In this document: in pieces, positions 26,521 to 37,007 of the stretch | Layout: every line of letters begins with the position of its first letter | How positions within the stretch are numbered: the stretch's first letter is position 1 | Assembly (NCBI RefSeq): GCF_029919115.1 | Contig: NZ_CP123990.1 | Span: 930,001-994,000 of the forward strand | DNA from: Variovorax paradoxus | Lineage (GTDB): Bacteria > Pseudomonadota > Gammaproteobacteria > Burkholderiales > Burkholderiaceae_C | Length of the DNA stretch: 64,000 bases | Direction: 5' to 3' | Position numbers and translations under genes: made by a program | Notes under the pieces: generated by a model | The model's input: only the letters and a program-made list of their open reading frames with translations | Database searches by the model: none | What the model was told of the DNA's origin: nothing

Positions 26521-28149
26521 ATGATCAAGAAATTCATCGACAAGCTGCTCGGCAAATCGGCCGGCGGCGCGCAGGGCAAGAGCCGCTTCGGCAAGCGCCA
26601 GGAGGTGCCTGCGGAGGTTCACAAGATCGATCCGGCCCTGGTCGACGAACGCGCGAAAAACGTGGTTACCACGCTCCAGCAGGCGGGTTACGAGGCCTAC
26701 GTGGTGGGCGGCGCGGTGCGCGACCTGCTGCTGGGCCTGCGACCGAAGGACTTCGACGTGGCCACCAATGCCACGCCGGAGCAGGTCAAGTCGCTTTTCC
26801 GGCGCGCCTTCATCATCGGACGGCGCTTTCGCATCGTGCACGTGGTGTACGGCCGGGGCCGCGAGCATGAGGTCATCGAGGTCTCGACCTTCCGCGCCTA
26901 CATGGACAACGCCGCCGCCGAGCAGGTGGCCGGCAACGAGCGCACCAGCAAGGGCGAACTTGCGAGCATGAAGCATGCGGTGGACGCCAGCGGCCGCGTG
27001 CTGCGCGACAACGTGTGGGGCCCGCAGGAAGAAGACGCGGCCCGCCGCGACTTCACGGTGAACGCCATGTACTACGACCCGGCCAACCAGATCGTGGTCG
27101 ACTATCACAACGGCATCAAGGACGCGCAGAAGCTCACCCTGCGCATGATCGGCGACCCCGCCACGCGCTACCGCGAAGACCCGGTGCGCATCATTCGCGC
27201 CATCCGCTTCTCGGCCAAGCTCGCGGCACTGGGCTTCAAGATGGAAGCCAAGACGGCGGCCCCGCTGGTCGAGTCGAGCAAGCTGCTGGCCGACGTGCCG
27301 CAAAGCCGGCTGTTCGACGAAATGCTCAAGCTGCTGCAAACCGGCCACGCCATTGCCACTGTCGAGCAACTGCGCAAGCTGGGCCTTGTCACCGGCATCT
27401 ATCCGCTGCTCGACGTGGTGGTGGAGCGCGCCGACTCCCCTTTCGTGAAGGCCGCCCTGCAGGACACCGACCGGCGCGTGGGCGAAGGCAAGCCCGTGGC
27501 GCCCAGCTTCCTGCTGGCCTGCGTGCTGTGGGCCGATGTGCGCGATGGCTGGGCACAGCGCATCGAAGGCCGGCACGGCCAGCGCCCGCAGCCGCCGTTT
27601 CCGGCGCTGCAAGACGCCATCGACGACGTGTTCAACGCCCGCATCGGCGACGTATCGGGCCGCGGCAAGCTCGCCGGTGACATGCGCGAGATCTGGATGA
27701 TGCAGCCGCGCTTCGACAAGCGCACCGGCTCCACCCCCTACAGCCTGGTCGAGCAGGCGCGTTTTCGCGCCGCCTTCGACTTCATGCGGTTGCGCGCCGA
27801 CGTGGGCGAGGTCAGCGAGGCCATTGCCGAATGGTGGCAGGAGTTCAGCACCGCCGACGACCTGCGCCGGCAAGACCTGCTGGAGCAGGTGCGCGACGAA
27901 CAAAAGACCCGGCAGCGTGTGCGCACGCGCGACCCCGTGGCGGCAAAGCCCCGCGGCGAGGCGGCGGCGCGCCAGCGGCAGGACGGCTCCGATCAGCGGC
28001 AGGCCGACGACGAGGCGGAGACTGAAGTCGAAGCCGGTGCCGTGCCGCCCGACGGCGAAGCGGCCGCGCCGCGCAAGCGCCGCCGTCGCCGCAAGCCCCG
28101 AACCGGAGGTGGTGGCGGCGAGGGCGGCGGGAGCGCCGCGGCCGAATGA
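26521..28149 (+). CDS. pcnB: Poly(A) polymerase I
   Basis: Adds 3' poly(A) tails that mark RNAs for decay. The 542-residue protein is a class II nucleotidyltransferase: GGAVRDLLLGLRPKDFDVATN holds the catalytic Asp pair, RRDFTVNAMYYDP and RYREDPVRIIRAIRFSAKL follow. The ERTSKGELASMKHAVD insertion separates poly(A) polymerase from CCA-adding enzymes. The last 80 residues are Arg/Ala-rich and of low complexity (RKRRRRRKPRTGG), a probable RNA-binding tail. It overlaps folK by four bases. Confidence 0.94.
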   Translation: MIKKFIDKLLGKSAGGAQGKSRFGKRQEVPAEVHKIDPALVDERAKNVVTTLQQAGYEAYVVGGAVRDLLLGLRPKDFDVATNATPEQVKSLFRRAFIIGRRFRIVHVVYGRGREHEVIEVSTFRAYMDNAAAEQVAGNERTSKGELASMKHAVDASGRVLRDNVWGPQEEDAARRDFTVNAMYYDPANQIVVDYHNGIKDAQKLTLRMIGDPATRYREDPVRIIRAIRFSAKLAALGFKMEAKTAAPLVESSKLLADVPQSRLFDEMLKLLQTGHAIATVEQLRKLGLVTGIYPLLDVVVERADSPFVKAALQDTDRRVGEGKPVAPSFLLACVLWADVRDGWAQRIEGRHGQRPQPPFPALQDAIDDVFNARIGDVSGRGKLAGDMREIWMMQPRFDKRTGSTPYSLVEQARFRAAFDFMRLRADVGEVSEAIAEWWQEFSTADDLRRQDLLEQVRDEQKTRQRVRTRDPVAAKPRGEAAARQRQDGSDQRQADDEAETEVEAGAVPPDGEAAAPRKRRRRRKPRTGGGGGEGGGSAAAE

Positions 28150-28793
28150 GCGCACCAAACCGGCCGAAGGACGGCAAGAAGAGCGGCGGCGGCGATCGTG
28201 CGCCCTCGCGCGGCGGCCCGTCGCCCAGGCCCACGAGCGGGCCCGCGCCCGCGCGGCGCGCGCCCAGCCGGCCTTCGGGCAAGGTGGCGTTCGGAAGCCC
28301 TGCCGCTCGCCGCATGCGCGAGGACTATCCGACCGTTCAGGCCTTCGTCGCCATCGGCGCCAACCTGGGCGACGCCCAGGCCGCCGTGAAAGCGGCAATG
28401 GACGCCATCGGCGCCATCGAGCGCACCGTGGTCACGGCGCGTTCGTCGCTTTACCGCAGCGCGCCGGTCGATGCCACCGGGCCTGACTTCATCAACGCCG
28501 TGGTTGCCGTCCGGACCGGGCTCACCGCCGAGGCGTTCCTGTCCGAGCTGCATCTGCTCGAAGAGCAGGCCGGCCGCGAGCGGCCTTTTCCCAATGCACC
28601 GCGCACGCTCGATCTCGACCTGCTGATGCATGGCAATGCAATCAAGGACAGCCCCGCGCTGACCCTGCCGCACCCCCGCATGCGCGACCGCGCCTTCGTG
28701 TTGAAGCCGCTTGCCGAAATTGCGCCCGACAAGGTGCCGCGCGCGGCGCTCGCCAGGGTGTCTTCTCAGGTCATCGAGCGAATTCGCGACTGA
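28146..28793 (+). CDS. folK: 2-amino-4-hydroxy-6-hydroxymethyldihydropteridine pyrophosphokinase
   Basis: Folate pathway enzyme transferring pyrophosphate from ATP to the pterin. The catalytic part begins at about residue 65 (VQAFVAIGANLGDAQ) and has SSLYRSAPVDATGPDFINAV and the signature RTLDLDLLMHG with DPH-like LPHPRM. The first about 60 residues are an extra basic, low-complexity extension (GGGDRAPSRGGPSPRP) not found in E. coli FolK. A later start could exist, but ATGA overlap with pcnB supports the early one. Confidence 0.92.
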   Translation: MSAPNRPKDGKKSGGGDRAPSRGGPSPRPTSGPAPARRAPSRPSGKVAFGSPAARRMREDYPTVQAFVAIGANLGDAQAAVKAAMDAIGAIERTVVTARSSLYRSAPVDATGPDFINAVVAVRTGLTAEAFLSELHLLEEQAGRERPFPNAPRTLDLDLLMHGNAIKDSPALTLPHPRMRDRAFVLKPLAEIAPDKVPRAALARVSSQVIERIRD

Positions 28794-28911
28794 GCGCAGG
28801 GAAGGGGCTGGAGCCCCGTGGAATGGGCGCCTTTGCTCCGCCCATTACACTTGCGCGGTTTTTCATGACGTTGTCACGCAATTGTGGCAACAGCGAACCC
28901 AGGAGAGCGCC

Positions 28912-29556
28912 ATGTTCGGCAAGCTGCTGCCCCGCGAGGGGAATTTTTTCGAGATGTTCAACCAGCACGCCGAGCGCATCGTCGAGGCGGCGCGGGCGTT
29001 CGAGCAACTCGTGGCCAATTACAACGACGTGCACCTGCGTGAGCAGTACAACCGCGACGTCGACAATGCCGAGCGTGCGGCCGACCGCGTGACGCACGAC
29101 GTCAACCGGCTCATCCACAAGACTTTCATCACGCCCATCGACCGCGAGCAGATCCACAAGCTCATCAACACGATGGACGACGTGGCCGACCTGATCCAGG
29201 ACTCGGCCGAGACCATGGCGCTGTACGACGTGCGCCACATGACCGACGAGATCGTGCGCCTCACGGCCCTGAGCGTGAAGTGCTGCGACCGCCTGAAGGA
29301 CGCCGTCAAGTTTCTCGGCAAGATCGCAGATCCGGCTGTGGCCGAGGCCACGCTGAAGACCTGCGAGGAAATCGACCGCCTCGAATCCGACGCCGACCGC
29401 GTGATGCGAAGCGCCATGAGCAAGCTGTTCCGCGAGGAGCCCGACGTGCGCGAAGTGATCAAGCTCAAGGCAATCTACGAATTGCTCGAGACGATTACCG
29501 ACAAATGCGAGGACGTGGCCAATGTGATCGAGGGCATCGTCCTCGAGAACTCCTGA
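28912..29556 (+). CDS. DUF47 (PhoU-like) phosphate transport accessory protein
   Basis: A 214-residue all-helical cytoplasmic protein of the DUF47/Pit-accessory family. The start at 28912 follows AGGAGAG and gives MFGKLLPREGNFFEMF, typical of the family. The pattern FITPIDREQIHKLINTMDDVADLIQD is characteristic. Such proteins are almost always paired with a Pit transporter, and here pit begins 14 bases downstream. The role is thought to be gating or regulating phosphate (or divalent metal phosphate) uptake. Confidence 0.9.
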   Translation: MFGKLLPREGNFFEMFNQHAERIVEAARAFEQLVANYNDVHLREQYNRDVDNAERAADRVTHDVNRLIHKTFITPIDREQIHKLINTMDDVADLIQDSAETMALYDVRHMTDEIVRLTALSVKCCDRLKDAVKFLGKIADPAVAEATLKTCEEIDRLESDADRVMRSAMSKLFREEPDVREVIKLKAIYELLETITDKCEDVANVIEGIVLENS

Positions 29557-29570
29557 ACGGGTAGCGATCG

Positions 29571-30581
29571 ATGGCAACGGTTCAGGTCGCCCTCTGGGTG
29601 GTGATATTGCTGGTCGCGCTCGCGATCGCCTTCGACTTCATGAACGGCTTCCACGACGCGGCGAACTCCATCGCCACCGTGGTGTCGACCGGCGTGCTCA
29701 AGCCGGGGCACGCGGTGCTGTTCGCGGCCTTCTTCAACCTGATCGCGATCTTCATCTTCCACCTGAGCGTGGCGGCCACGGTGGGCAAGGGCATTGCCCA
29801 GCCCGGGGTGGTGGATGTGCACGTGGTCTTCGGCGCGCTCATCGGCGCCATCAGCTGGAACCTGGTGACCTGGTACTACGGCATTCCCAGCAGCTCGTCG
29901 CACGCGCTGATTGGCGGCATCGTGGGCGCCGTGATCGCGAAGACCGGGGCCAGCGGCCTGGTGGCCACCGGTATCTGGAAGACCGTGGCGTTCATCTTCG
30001 TTTCACCCTTCCTCGGGTTCGTGCTGGGTTCGATGATGATGGTGGTGGTGGCCTGGGGCTTCCGGCGCGCAACCCCGTCGCGGGTGGACCGCTGGTTCCG
30101 GCGGCTGCAGCTGGTTTCGGCCGGGGCCTACAGCCTGGGCCACGGCGGCAACGATGCGCAGAAGACCATCGGCATCATCTGGATGCTGCTGATCGCCACC
30201 GGCTATGCCTCGGCCACGGACGCGAGCCCGCCCACGTGGACCATCGTGAGCTGCTACGCCGCCATTGCCCTGGGCACCATGTTCGGCGGCTGGCGCATCG
30301 TGAAGACCATGGGCCAGAAGATCACCAAGCTCAAGCCCGTGGGCGGTTTCTGCGCCGAAACCGGCGGTGCGCTCACGCTCTTCCTGGCGACTGCACTGGG
30401 CATTCCCGTGTCGACCACCCACACCATCACCGGCGCAATCGTCGGCGTGGGTTCCGCGCAGCGTGCGAGTGCTGTGCGCTGGGGTGTGGCGGGCAACATC
30501 GTCTGGGCGTGGATTTTCACGATTCCCGCGGCCGCGTTCGTCGCCGCAATTGCCTACTGGCTCAGCCTGCAGATTTTCTGA
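29571..30581 (+). CDS. pit: Low-affinity inorganic phosphate transporter (Pit family)
   Basis: A 336-residue inner-membrane phosphate/cation symporter with about ten helices and the two inverted-repeat PiT signatures: GFHDAANSIATVV near residue 25 and GGNDAQKTIGIIW near residue 192. It is co-transcribed with the DUF47 gene. In this family uptake is driven by the proton gradient with metal-phosphate as substrate. Confidence 0.93.
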   Translation: MATVQVALWVVILLVALAIAFDFMNGFHDAANSIATVVSTGVLKPGHAVLFAAFFNLIAIFIFHLSVAATVGKGIAQPGVVDVHVVFGALIGAISWNLVTWYYGIPSSSSHALIGGIVGAVIAKTGASGLVATGIWKTVAFIFVSPFLGFVLGSMMMVVVAWGFRRATPSRVDRWFRRLQLVSAGAYSLGHGGNDAQKTIGIIWMLLIATGYASATDASPPTWTIVSCYAAIALGTMFGGWRIVKTMGQKITKLKPVGGFCAETGGALTLFLATALGIPVSTTHTITGAIVGVGSAQRASAVRWGVAGNIVWAWIFTIPAAAFVAAIAYWLSLQIF

Positions 30582-30617
30582 GGCGCGCTGCGGCGCATTG
30601 GCGCCCGCGTCAAGCAG

Positions 30618-31064
30618 CTACTGTGAAATCTTTCGGCCTTCTTCGACCTGGTGTTCGAAGTAGCGCTGAAAGCTGAACACGATGCTGGCCATGAGCACGG
30701 TGCTGCCGAAGAAGAGCGCAAGCACCACGGCGCCGATCGTGGCCCAGCTTGTGCGGCCCGGCTCGGCGTCCGGCGGAGCGCCGGCGTTGAAGCGGGCGTT
30801 CCACTTCTCGGGCGTCATGAGGCCATAGATGATGGCCATCAGCGCGCATCCTGCAATGGTGAAGCCGAGCAGCGGAATCAGTACCCAGCTCCAGCCGTCG
30901 TCCACGCCGTACATCCGCACGCGCTCCATGCCGTAGAGGCCCAGTGCCGTGGGAATGGGCAGCAGCCAGCCGAGCCAGTCGCCCACGCCGCGCAGGTAGA
31001 AGCGGTGCAGGCCGAGCGGACCGCCAAGAAAAGAGAGCCAGGCGGCAACGGTTTTGTTTTTCAT
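30618..31064 (-). CDS. TM2-domain membrane protein
   Basis: A 148-residue protein with the TM2 domain at the N-terminus (TVAAWLSFLGGPLGLHRFYL, then a second helix and the typical Asp/Gly turn) and two further membrane helices (residues about 65-85 and 112-132). The start at 31064 overlaps the GNAT stop by four bases; the frame's upstream extension is Arg-rich GNAT-coding DNA. Function unknown; TM2 proteins are small membrane proteins of uncertain role. Confidence 0.8.
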   Translation of the reverse strand: MKNKTVAAWLSFLGGPLGLHRFYLRGVGDWLGWLLPIPTALGLYGMERVRMYGVDDGWSWVLIPLLGFTIAGCALMAIIYGLMTPEKWNARFNAGAPPDAEPGRTSWATIGAVVLALFFGSTVLMASIVFSFQRYFEHQVEEGRKISQ

Positions 31065-31585
31065 TCGGGTTTGGTGGTGCTGCCTTCGCCGAGCACCTTT
31101 TCCATCAGGACCACGTCGCGCCATTCGCCGAACTTCCAGCCGCAGTCCTTGAGCACACCCACCTGCGTGAACCCGTTGCGGCGGTGCACGCCGATGGAGC
31201 CGGCGTTGGCCGAATCGCCGATCACCGCGATCAGCTTGCGCACGCCTACCGCTTCGGCGGCCTGCGAGAGGGCAGTCAGGAGCTGCGCGCCAAGGCCCTT
31301 GCCGCGCGCGGTTTCGGACATGTAGATCGAGTCTTCCGCCGAGAAGCGGTACGCCGGGCGCGGCTTGAACCAGTTGCAGTAGGCAAAACCCAACACTTCG
31401 CCGTTTTCTTCAGCAACGAGGTACGGCAGGTTCTTTCCGAGCACATCGGCACGCCGCGCGGCCATGTCGGCGGCGGAGGGGGCTTCGGTTTCAAAGGTGC
31501 CGGTGCCGTTCAGCACGTGGTGGGCATAGATGGCCGTGATGGCCGCGATGTCTTCGTCGCGGCTGGGGCGGATGGTGAGGGTCAT
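31061..31585 (-). CDS. GNAT N-acetyltransferase (phosphinothricin acetyltransferase-like)
   Basis: A 174-residue acetyl-CoA-dependent acetyltransferase. N-terminal IRPSRDEDIAAITAIYAHHV and FETEAPSAADMAARR match the PAT/YncA branch; the acetyl-CoA loop is ARGKGLGAQLL (Q/RxxGxG/A). The start at 31585 (MTLTIRPSRDED) is the family norm. Branch members acetylate amino-acid analogues such as phosphinothricin or methionine sulfoximine; the true substrate here is unknown. Confidence 0.82.
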   Translation of the reverse strand: MTLTIRPSRDEDIAAITAIYAHHVLNGTGTFETEAPSAADMAARRADVLGKNLPYLVAEENGEVLGFAYCNWFKPRPAYRFSAEDSIYMSETARGKGLGAQLLTALSQAAEAVGVRKLIAVIGDSANAGSIGVHRRNGFTQVGVLKDCGWKFGEWRDVVLMEKVLGEGSTTKPE

Positions 31586-31641
31586 GCAGGTCGCAAGCAA
31601 ACGGCGCAAAGGCCGGAATTCGGAGAAAACGCAGGTCGGGC

Positions 31642-31647
31642 TATAAT
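31642..31647 (+). promoter_or_regulatory. -10 box of the rpsP-rimM-trmD operon promoter
   Basis: A perfect TATAAT with TTCGGA at 17-base spacing upstream (31619-31624). It lies about 120 bases before rpsP, leaving a leader of roughly 110 bases in which I see no clear regulatory fold. Confidence 0.6.
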
Positions 31648-31768
31648 CGCAGGCTTTTCAGCGTGTCGCTGGCCGGGTGGCCATGTCGCGTGTCTCGACG
31701 TTGAAAGAACACTGTGAGCGGGCTTCTTGTTTAGAAAACGGGCTTGCTGCACCACCCAAGGATAAATC

Positions 31769-32032
31769 ATGGTCGTCATTCGACTCTCCCGCGGCGGCTC
31801 CAAAGGCCGTCCGTTCTTCAACATCGTCGTGTCGGACAAGCGCGTTCGCCGCGATGGCCGTTTCATCGAGCGCCTGGGTTTCTACAACCCGATCGCCAAG
31901 GAAAACGAAGAAAGCATCCGTATTGCCCAGGACCGCCTGGCCTACTGGAAGAGCGTCGGCGCACAAGCTTCGCCCACGGTCCTGCGCCTGATCAAGCAAG
32001 CCGCTGCCGCGGCCCCCAAGGCAGCAGCCTGA
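31769..32032 (+). CDS. rpsP: 30S ribosomal protein S16
   Basis: Small-subunit assembly protein of 87 residues beginning [20 protein letters not shown], with the conserved [15 protein letters not shown]. An AAGGA site precedes the ATG. It leads the classic rpsP-rimM-trmD-rplS gene order. Confidence 0.97.
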   Translation: MVVIRLSRGGSKGRPFFNIVVSDKRVRRDGRFIERLGFYNPIAKENEESIRIAQDRLAYWKSVGAQASPTVLRLIKQAAAAAPKAAA

Positions 32033-32070
32033 ATATGGCCCCCACGCTCGGCACTGACGTGTTCTCGCTG

Positions 32071-32104
32071 CCCCCCGAGGGGGCTGCAGCCGCCTCGGGG
32101 CGGC
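32071..32104. repeat. GC-rich double hairpin between rpsP and rimM
   Basis: Two adjacent inverted repeats: CCCCC-CGA-GGGGG-like at 32071-32083 and GCCGCC (32089-32094) with GGCGGC (32099-32104) around TCGG. No U-run follows, so it is not a standard terminator. It may attenuate or stabilise the transcript, lowering rimM/trmD relative to rpsP, or belong to a dispersed intergenic repeat family of this clade. Confidence 0.5.
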
Positions 32105-32133
32105 CCGTCGGCGCCTGAGCCGCCCGCACGACG

Positions 32134-32688
32134 ATGCTGCCCGCACTCGAAGCCGCCGAATTGCCGGCGGATGCGATCGAGGTAGGACGCATCGCCGATG
32201 CATGGGGCATCAAGGGCTGGTTCAAGGTCCTGCCCCACAGCGCCCAGCCCGAGGCGCTTTTTTCTTCCAAGCGTTGGTTCCTGCAGGCTCCCGGAGCCTC
32301 GGCAACCGCGGCTTTCCGGCTCGCAATCCGCGAAGCCAAAGAACATTCCGACTGCATCGTCGCATCGTCCGAAGACGTGCCCGACCGTAACGCCGCCGAG
32401 GCGCTGCGCGGCGCACGCGTGTTCGTGCCGCGCTCGAGCTTTCCAACGGCCGGCGACGACGAGTACTACTGGGTCGACCTGATCGGCCTTTCAGTGGTCA
32501 ATCGGGAAGGCGTCACGCTCGGTACGGTGCGCGAGCTGCTCGCTACAGGCCCGCAAACCACGCTGGTGCTCACGGCCGAAGAAGACGGCAAGACCATCGA
32601 ACGCATGGTGCCCTTCGTCTCGGTCTTCGTCGACAAGGTCGACCTGGCCGGCCGGCTGATCACGGTCGACTGGCAACCCGATTTCTGA
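32134..32688 (+). CDS. rimM: Ribosome maturation factor RimM
   Basis: Binds S19 in the 30S head and aids 16S rRNA processing. The 184-residue protein has the N-terminal RimM barrel ([16 protein letters not shown]) and the C-terminal PRC-barrel ([16 protein letters not shown]). No strong ribosome binding site precedes the ATG. It sits between rpsP and trmD as in most bacteria. Confidence 0.95.
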   Translation: MLPALEAAELPADAIEVGRIADAWGIKGWFKVLPHSAQPEALFSSKRWFLQAPGASATAAFRLAIREAKEHSDCIVASSEDVPDRNAAEALRGARVFVPRSSFPTAGDDEYYWVDLIGLSVVNREGVTLGTVRELLATGPQTTLVLTAEEDGKTIERMVPFVSVFVDKVDLAGRLITVDWQPDF

Positions 32689-32713
32689 TTTCGCCGATAC
32701 GGGCCTTGCGCGC

Positions 32714-33460
32714 ATGCGCTTCGACGTCCTCACGCTCTTTCCCGAACTGTTCGCGCCCTTGATGGCCAGCGGCGTGACGCGCCGTGCCTACGAGTCGAAG
32801 CAGGTCGAGGTCGTGCTGTGGAATCCGCGCGACTTCGCGCAAGGCAACTACAAGCGGGTGGACGACCGCCCGTTCGGCGGCGGCCCGGGCATGGTGATGA
32901 TGGCGGAGCCGCTCTCGGCCTGTCTCGATGCGGCGCTGGCCGCACGCGGGGCGGAAGCGCCCGTTGTGCTGTTTTCTCCCATCGGCGAAGCGCTCCGGCA
33001 TGAATCGGTCGAACGCTGGTCTGCGAGCGAGGGCGCGGTGCTTGTCTGCGGCCGCTACGAGGGCATCGACCAGCGCTTCATCGACACGCGCGTCACGCAC
33101 CAGATCAGCCTCGGCGATTTCATTCTCTCGGGTGGCGAAATTGCAGCCATGGCGCTGCTCGACGCCGTGGCCCGGCTGCAGCCCGGGGTGCTGGGCGACG
33201 AGGCCAGCCACGTGCAGGACAGCTTCAACCCGGCGCTGGACGGCCTGCTCGATTGCCCCCACTACACCCGGCCCGAGCAGTGGAACGGGCAGGGCGTGCC
33301 GGCACCGCTGCTGTCGGGCCACCACGTGCAGATCGAGCGCTGGCGGCGCGACCAGCGGCTGGCCATTACCGCGGCACGGCGCCCCGACTTGATTGCGGCC
33401 GCACGCGATGCGGGCCGCCTGAGCAAGGCCGACGAGACGGAGCTGAAAAAAAAGCTATAA
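32714..33460 (+). CDS. trmD: tRNA (guanine-N1-)-methyltransferase
   Basis: SPOUT methyltransferase making m1G37 in tRNAs that read CNN-type codons, preventing +1 frameshifts. The 248-residue protein starts [13 protein letters not shown] and has the [11 protein letters not shown] loop, [10 protein letters not shown] and the trefoil-knot S-adenosylmethionine site [11 protein letters not shown]. Its stop codon overlaps the probable rplS -10 box. Confidence 0.97.
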   Translation: MRFDVLTLFPELFAPLMASGVTRRAYESKQVEVVLWNPRDFAQGNYKRVDDRPFGGGPGMVMMAEPLSACLDAALAARGAEAPVVLFSPIGEALRHESVERWSASEGAVLVCGRYEGIDQRFIDTRVTHQISLGDFILSGGEIAAMALLDAVARLQPGVLGDEASHVQDSFNPALDGLLDCPHYTRPEQWNGQGVPAPLLSGHHVQIERWRRDQRLAITAARRPDLIAAARDAGRLSKADETELKKKL

Positions 33461-33461
33461 T
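33456..33461 (+). promoter_or_regulatory. Possible -10 box for rplS overlapping the trmD stop
   Basis: A perfect TATAAT across the trmD stop codon, about 120 bases upstream of rplS. No good -35 hexamer is visible. It would give rplS a separate transcript with a leader of about 115 bases. Confidence 0.4.
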
Positions 33462-33582
33462 CCTCGGTTCCCCGATCCTCTGCCCGGCCGCGTCCGGCTT
33501 TCATTGCGCACCACGGTGAGCAAGGCAATGAAACCAACGGCGCCTTTTGTGTAGCGCGAGCACGATCGAATATCAGGAAATC

Positions 33583-33957
33583 ATGAACCTCATCGAAACC
33601 CTCGAGCAGGAAGAAATCGCCCGCCTCGGCAAGAAGATCCCCGATTTCATGCCCGGTGACACGGTCATCGTCAGCGTGAACGTCGTCGAAGGCACCCGCA
33701 AGCGCGTGCAGGCCTACGAAGGCGTTGTGATTGCCAAGCGCAATCGCGGCCTCAACAGCGGCTTCACCGTGCGCAAGATCTCCAGCGGCGAAGGCGTGGA
33801 GCGTACGTTCCAAACCTACAGCCCGCTGATCGCCGGCATCGAAATCAAGCGCCGCGGCGACGTTCGCCGCGCCAAGCTGTACTACCTGCGCGATCGCAGC
33901 GGCCGTTCGGCACGCATCAAGGAAAAGCTGCCGGGCAAGTCGCAGGCTGCCAAGTAA
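33583..33957 (+). CDS. rplS: 50S ribosomal protein L19
   Basis: Large-subunit protein at the 30S-50S interface, 124 residues. The start at 33583 gives [20 protein letters not shown]; the body has the L19 signature [16 protein letters not shown]. An upstream in-frame start at 33547 adds 12 unsupported residues. A strong terminator follows 18 bases after the stop. Confidence 0.97.
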   Translation: MNLIETLEQEEIARLGKKIPDFMPGDTVIVSVNVVEGTRKRVQAYEGVVIAKRNRGLNSGFTVRKISSGEGVERTFQTYSPLIAGIEIKRRGDVRRAKLYYLRDRSGRSARIKEKLPGKSQAAK

Positions 33958-33974
33958 GCTCTGCCTCCTGCCAT

Positions 33975-34005
33975 GCAAAAAGCCGCCGCTCTGGCGGCTT
34001 TTTGC
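33975..34005 (+). terminator. Intrinsic terminator after rplS
   Basis: Arms GCAAAAAGCCGCC (33975-33987) and GGCGGCTTTTTGC (33993-34005) with a five-base loop; the stem ends in a T-run. It ends the rpsP-rplS ribosomal operon. Confidence 0.92.
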
Positions 34006-34115
34006 GTTGGTGCTCCATGCATGCTTCTTGCGATCCTTCCGTAAAAAGACAACGCCGCTTTTTTAAGCTCTACTCCTTCACTGAAACTCCGCACTTGACC
34101 GACTCCTCCGCCCCC

Positions 34116-34835
34116 ATGCAATTTGCTCCCGTCGAACCCGTCAACGCCGTGGTGCCGCCCACGCTGCTGCCGATCGATCCGCGCAAGGCACCTGTGGTCG
34201 GCGGTCCTGACGGCCTGCCCGCGGTGGCACCTTCGCAATTGAGGCCCGACGCGCTGCGCAAGCGATTTGCCACTCCCCCGGAGTGGACGCCAGAGCTTCG
34301 GCGCGAACCGCGCCTGACCGACCGCGCTCCCGCGCAGGCGGCTGTGCTGGTGCCAATCGTGCAGCGCCCGCAAGGCGCGGCCGTGCTGCTGACGGAGCGC
34401 ACGGCGCACCTGTCGAATCATTCGGGGCAGGTCGCATTTCCCGGCGGCCGCGTCGATCCGGAGGACGCGAACGTCGCGGCGGCTGCGCTGCGCGAAGCCT
34501 GGGAAGAAGTCGGCTTGTCCGCCCACTTCATCGAGGTGCTTGGAAGCCTTCCGACCTACACGACCGTCACTTCATTCGTCGTGACGCCCGTTGTCGCGCT
34601 GGTCAAGCCGGATTTCGAGCTCACCATCAATCCCTATGAGGTGGCACTGGCCTTCGAGGTGCCGCTGGCCTGGCTCATGGACCCGGCCAATCACCGGCGC
34701 CACACCGTACCTGCGCCGGACGGCACGCGGCGCGAGTGGTATTCGATGCCCTATCAGGACGGCGCCGAAGAGCGCTTTGTATGGGGCGCTACAGCCGGCA
34801 TGCTTCGCAACCTCTATCGTTTTCTCGCCGCCTGA
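34116..34835 (+). CDS. Nudix hydrolase, CoA pyrophosphatase-like
   Basis: A 239-residue Nudix enzyme with the NuCoA layout: LLTERTAHLSNHSGQVAFPGG directly before the Nudix helix REAWEEVGL. The phrase LSNHSGQVAFPGGR is the CoA-specific UPF0035 signature (E. coli NudL/YeaB type), so it likely splits CoA or acyl-CoA into 4'-phosphopantetheine and ADP. I use the ATG at 34116; the frame is open 38 residues further up, across the rplS terminator, which is unlikely to be coding. Confidence 0.85.
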   Translation: MQFAPVEPVNAVVPPTLLPIDPRKAPVVGGPDGLPAVAPSQLRPDALRKRFATPPEWTPELRREPRLTDRAPAQAAVLVPIVQRPQGAAVLLTERTAHLSNHSGQVAFPGGRVDPEDANVAAAALREAWEEVGLSAHFIEVLGSLPTYTTVTSFVVTPVVALVKPDFELTINPYEVALAFEVPLAWLMDPANHRRHTVPAPDGTRREWYSMPYQDGAEERFVWGATAGMLRNLYRFLAA

Positions 34836-34883
34836 CCCTGGCCTGAACCGGGAACCTCGAGGCGCTCTCGCTATCATCGAAGG

Positions 34884-35885
34884 ATGAGCTTCTTTGCCAT
34901 CCTGTGTGCGTTGCTGATCGAGCAGGTGCGGCCGCTCGCCCCTCACAACCCGGTGTATGGCGGCGTGCTGGCATGGACTCGCTGGACAAGCCGCAACTTC
35001 GATGCCGGAAAGCCGCATCACGGATGGGTGGCCTGGGGCCTCGCGGTGCTGGTTCCCACGCTTTTGACGCTGGGCATTCACTTGCTGCTGGTGTACACCC
35101 TGGGGCTGCCGTTCGCGGTGCTGTGGAGCATTGCCGTCCTCTACGTGACGCTCGGATTCCGGCAGTTCAGCCATCACTTCACCGACATTCGCGATGCGCT
35201 CGACGAAGGCGATGAGCCGCTCGCGCGCTCGCTGCTGGCTCACTGGCAAGGCGTTGATGCGGCCGAGCTGCCGCGCAGCGAAATCGTGCGGCACGTGATC
35301 GAGCACTCGGTGATTGCGGCGCATCGCCATGTGTTCGGCGTGCTGGCGTGGTTCTCGATACTCGCGGCCTTGGGGCTCGGCCCGGCGGGTGCGGTGTTCT
35401 ATCGCATGAGCGAATTCGTGTCGCGCTACTGGATGCACAAGAACGGCGCGGCGGTGCAGCCTTCGAGTGTTTCGGTGCAGCGCGCTGCCGATCGCGCCTG
35501 GCACGCCATCGATTGGCTGCCCGCGCGGATCACCGCGCTGGGCTTTGCCGTGGTCGGCAGCTTTGAAGAAGCGATCGACTGCTGGCGCAACGACGCACGG
35601 CGTTTCCGAAGCGAGAACGACGGAGTGATCCTCGCAGCCACCTCGGGCGCGGTCAATGTGCGCCTGGGTGGCGGCGCGTTGAGCCCGATTCCGGTCACCG
35701 ACCCTCTTCCGCGTGCCCAGGCCGGAGATTCGATGGCCGACGGCCGCCGGCTGGACAGCGGCAGCACACCGGGCCGCGAGCCAGAGCCAGGTCATTTGCG
35801 CAGCGTGGTCGGCCTGGTCTGGCGCTCGGTCGTGATGTGGATGGTGCTGCTCGCCTTGCTCACCCTGGCTCGCCTGCTCGGCTGA
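34884..35885 (+). CDS. CobD/CbiB-family membrane protein
   Basis: A 333-residue inner-membrane protein related to adenosylcobinamide-phosphate synthase, with membrane helices at both ends and central segments [20 protein letters not shown] and [24 protein letters not shown]. In cobalamin synthesis CobD/CbiB joins aminopropanol phosphate to cobyric acid. No other cobalamin genes lie nearby; in Burkholderiales this gene often stands alone, so a different function is possible. It precedes hisC by 14 bases. Confidence 0.75.
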   Translation: MSFFAILCALLIEQVRPLAPHNPVYGGVLAWTRWTSRNFDAGKPHHGWVAWGLAVLVPTLLTLGIHLLLVYTLGLPFAVLWSIAVLYVTLGFRQFSHHFTDIRDALDEGDEPLARSLLAHWQGVDAAELPRSEIVRHVIEHSVIAAHRHVFGVLAWFSILAALGLGPAGAVFYRMSEFVSRYWMHKNGAAVQPSSVSVQRAADRAWHAIDWLPARITALGFAVVGSFEEAIDCWRNDARRFRSENDGVILAATSGAVNVRLGGGALSPIPVTDPLPRAQAGDSMADGRRLDSGSTPGREPEPGHLRSVVGLVWRSVVMWMVLLALLTLARLLG

Positions 35886-35899
35886 CCCCGGAACACGCC

Positions 35900-36988
<1,089 letters not shown>

Positions 36989-37007
36989 GCGCCAGGCTCG
37001 GTGCGCC

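Noticed and set aside
25966..28398. 810-codon minus-strand open frame opposite hda and pcnB
   Set aside because: Both plus-strand genes are unmistakable and overlap in an operon; the antisense translation shows no domain.
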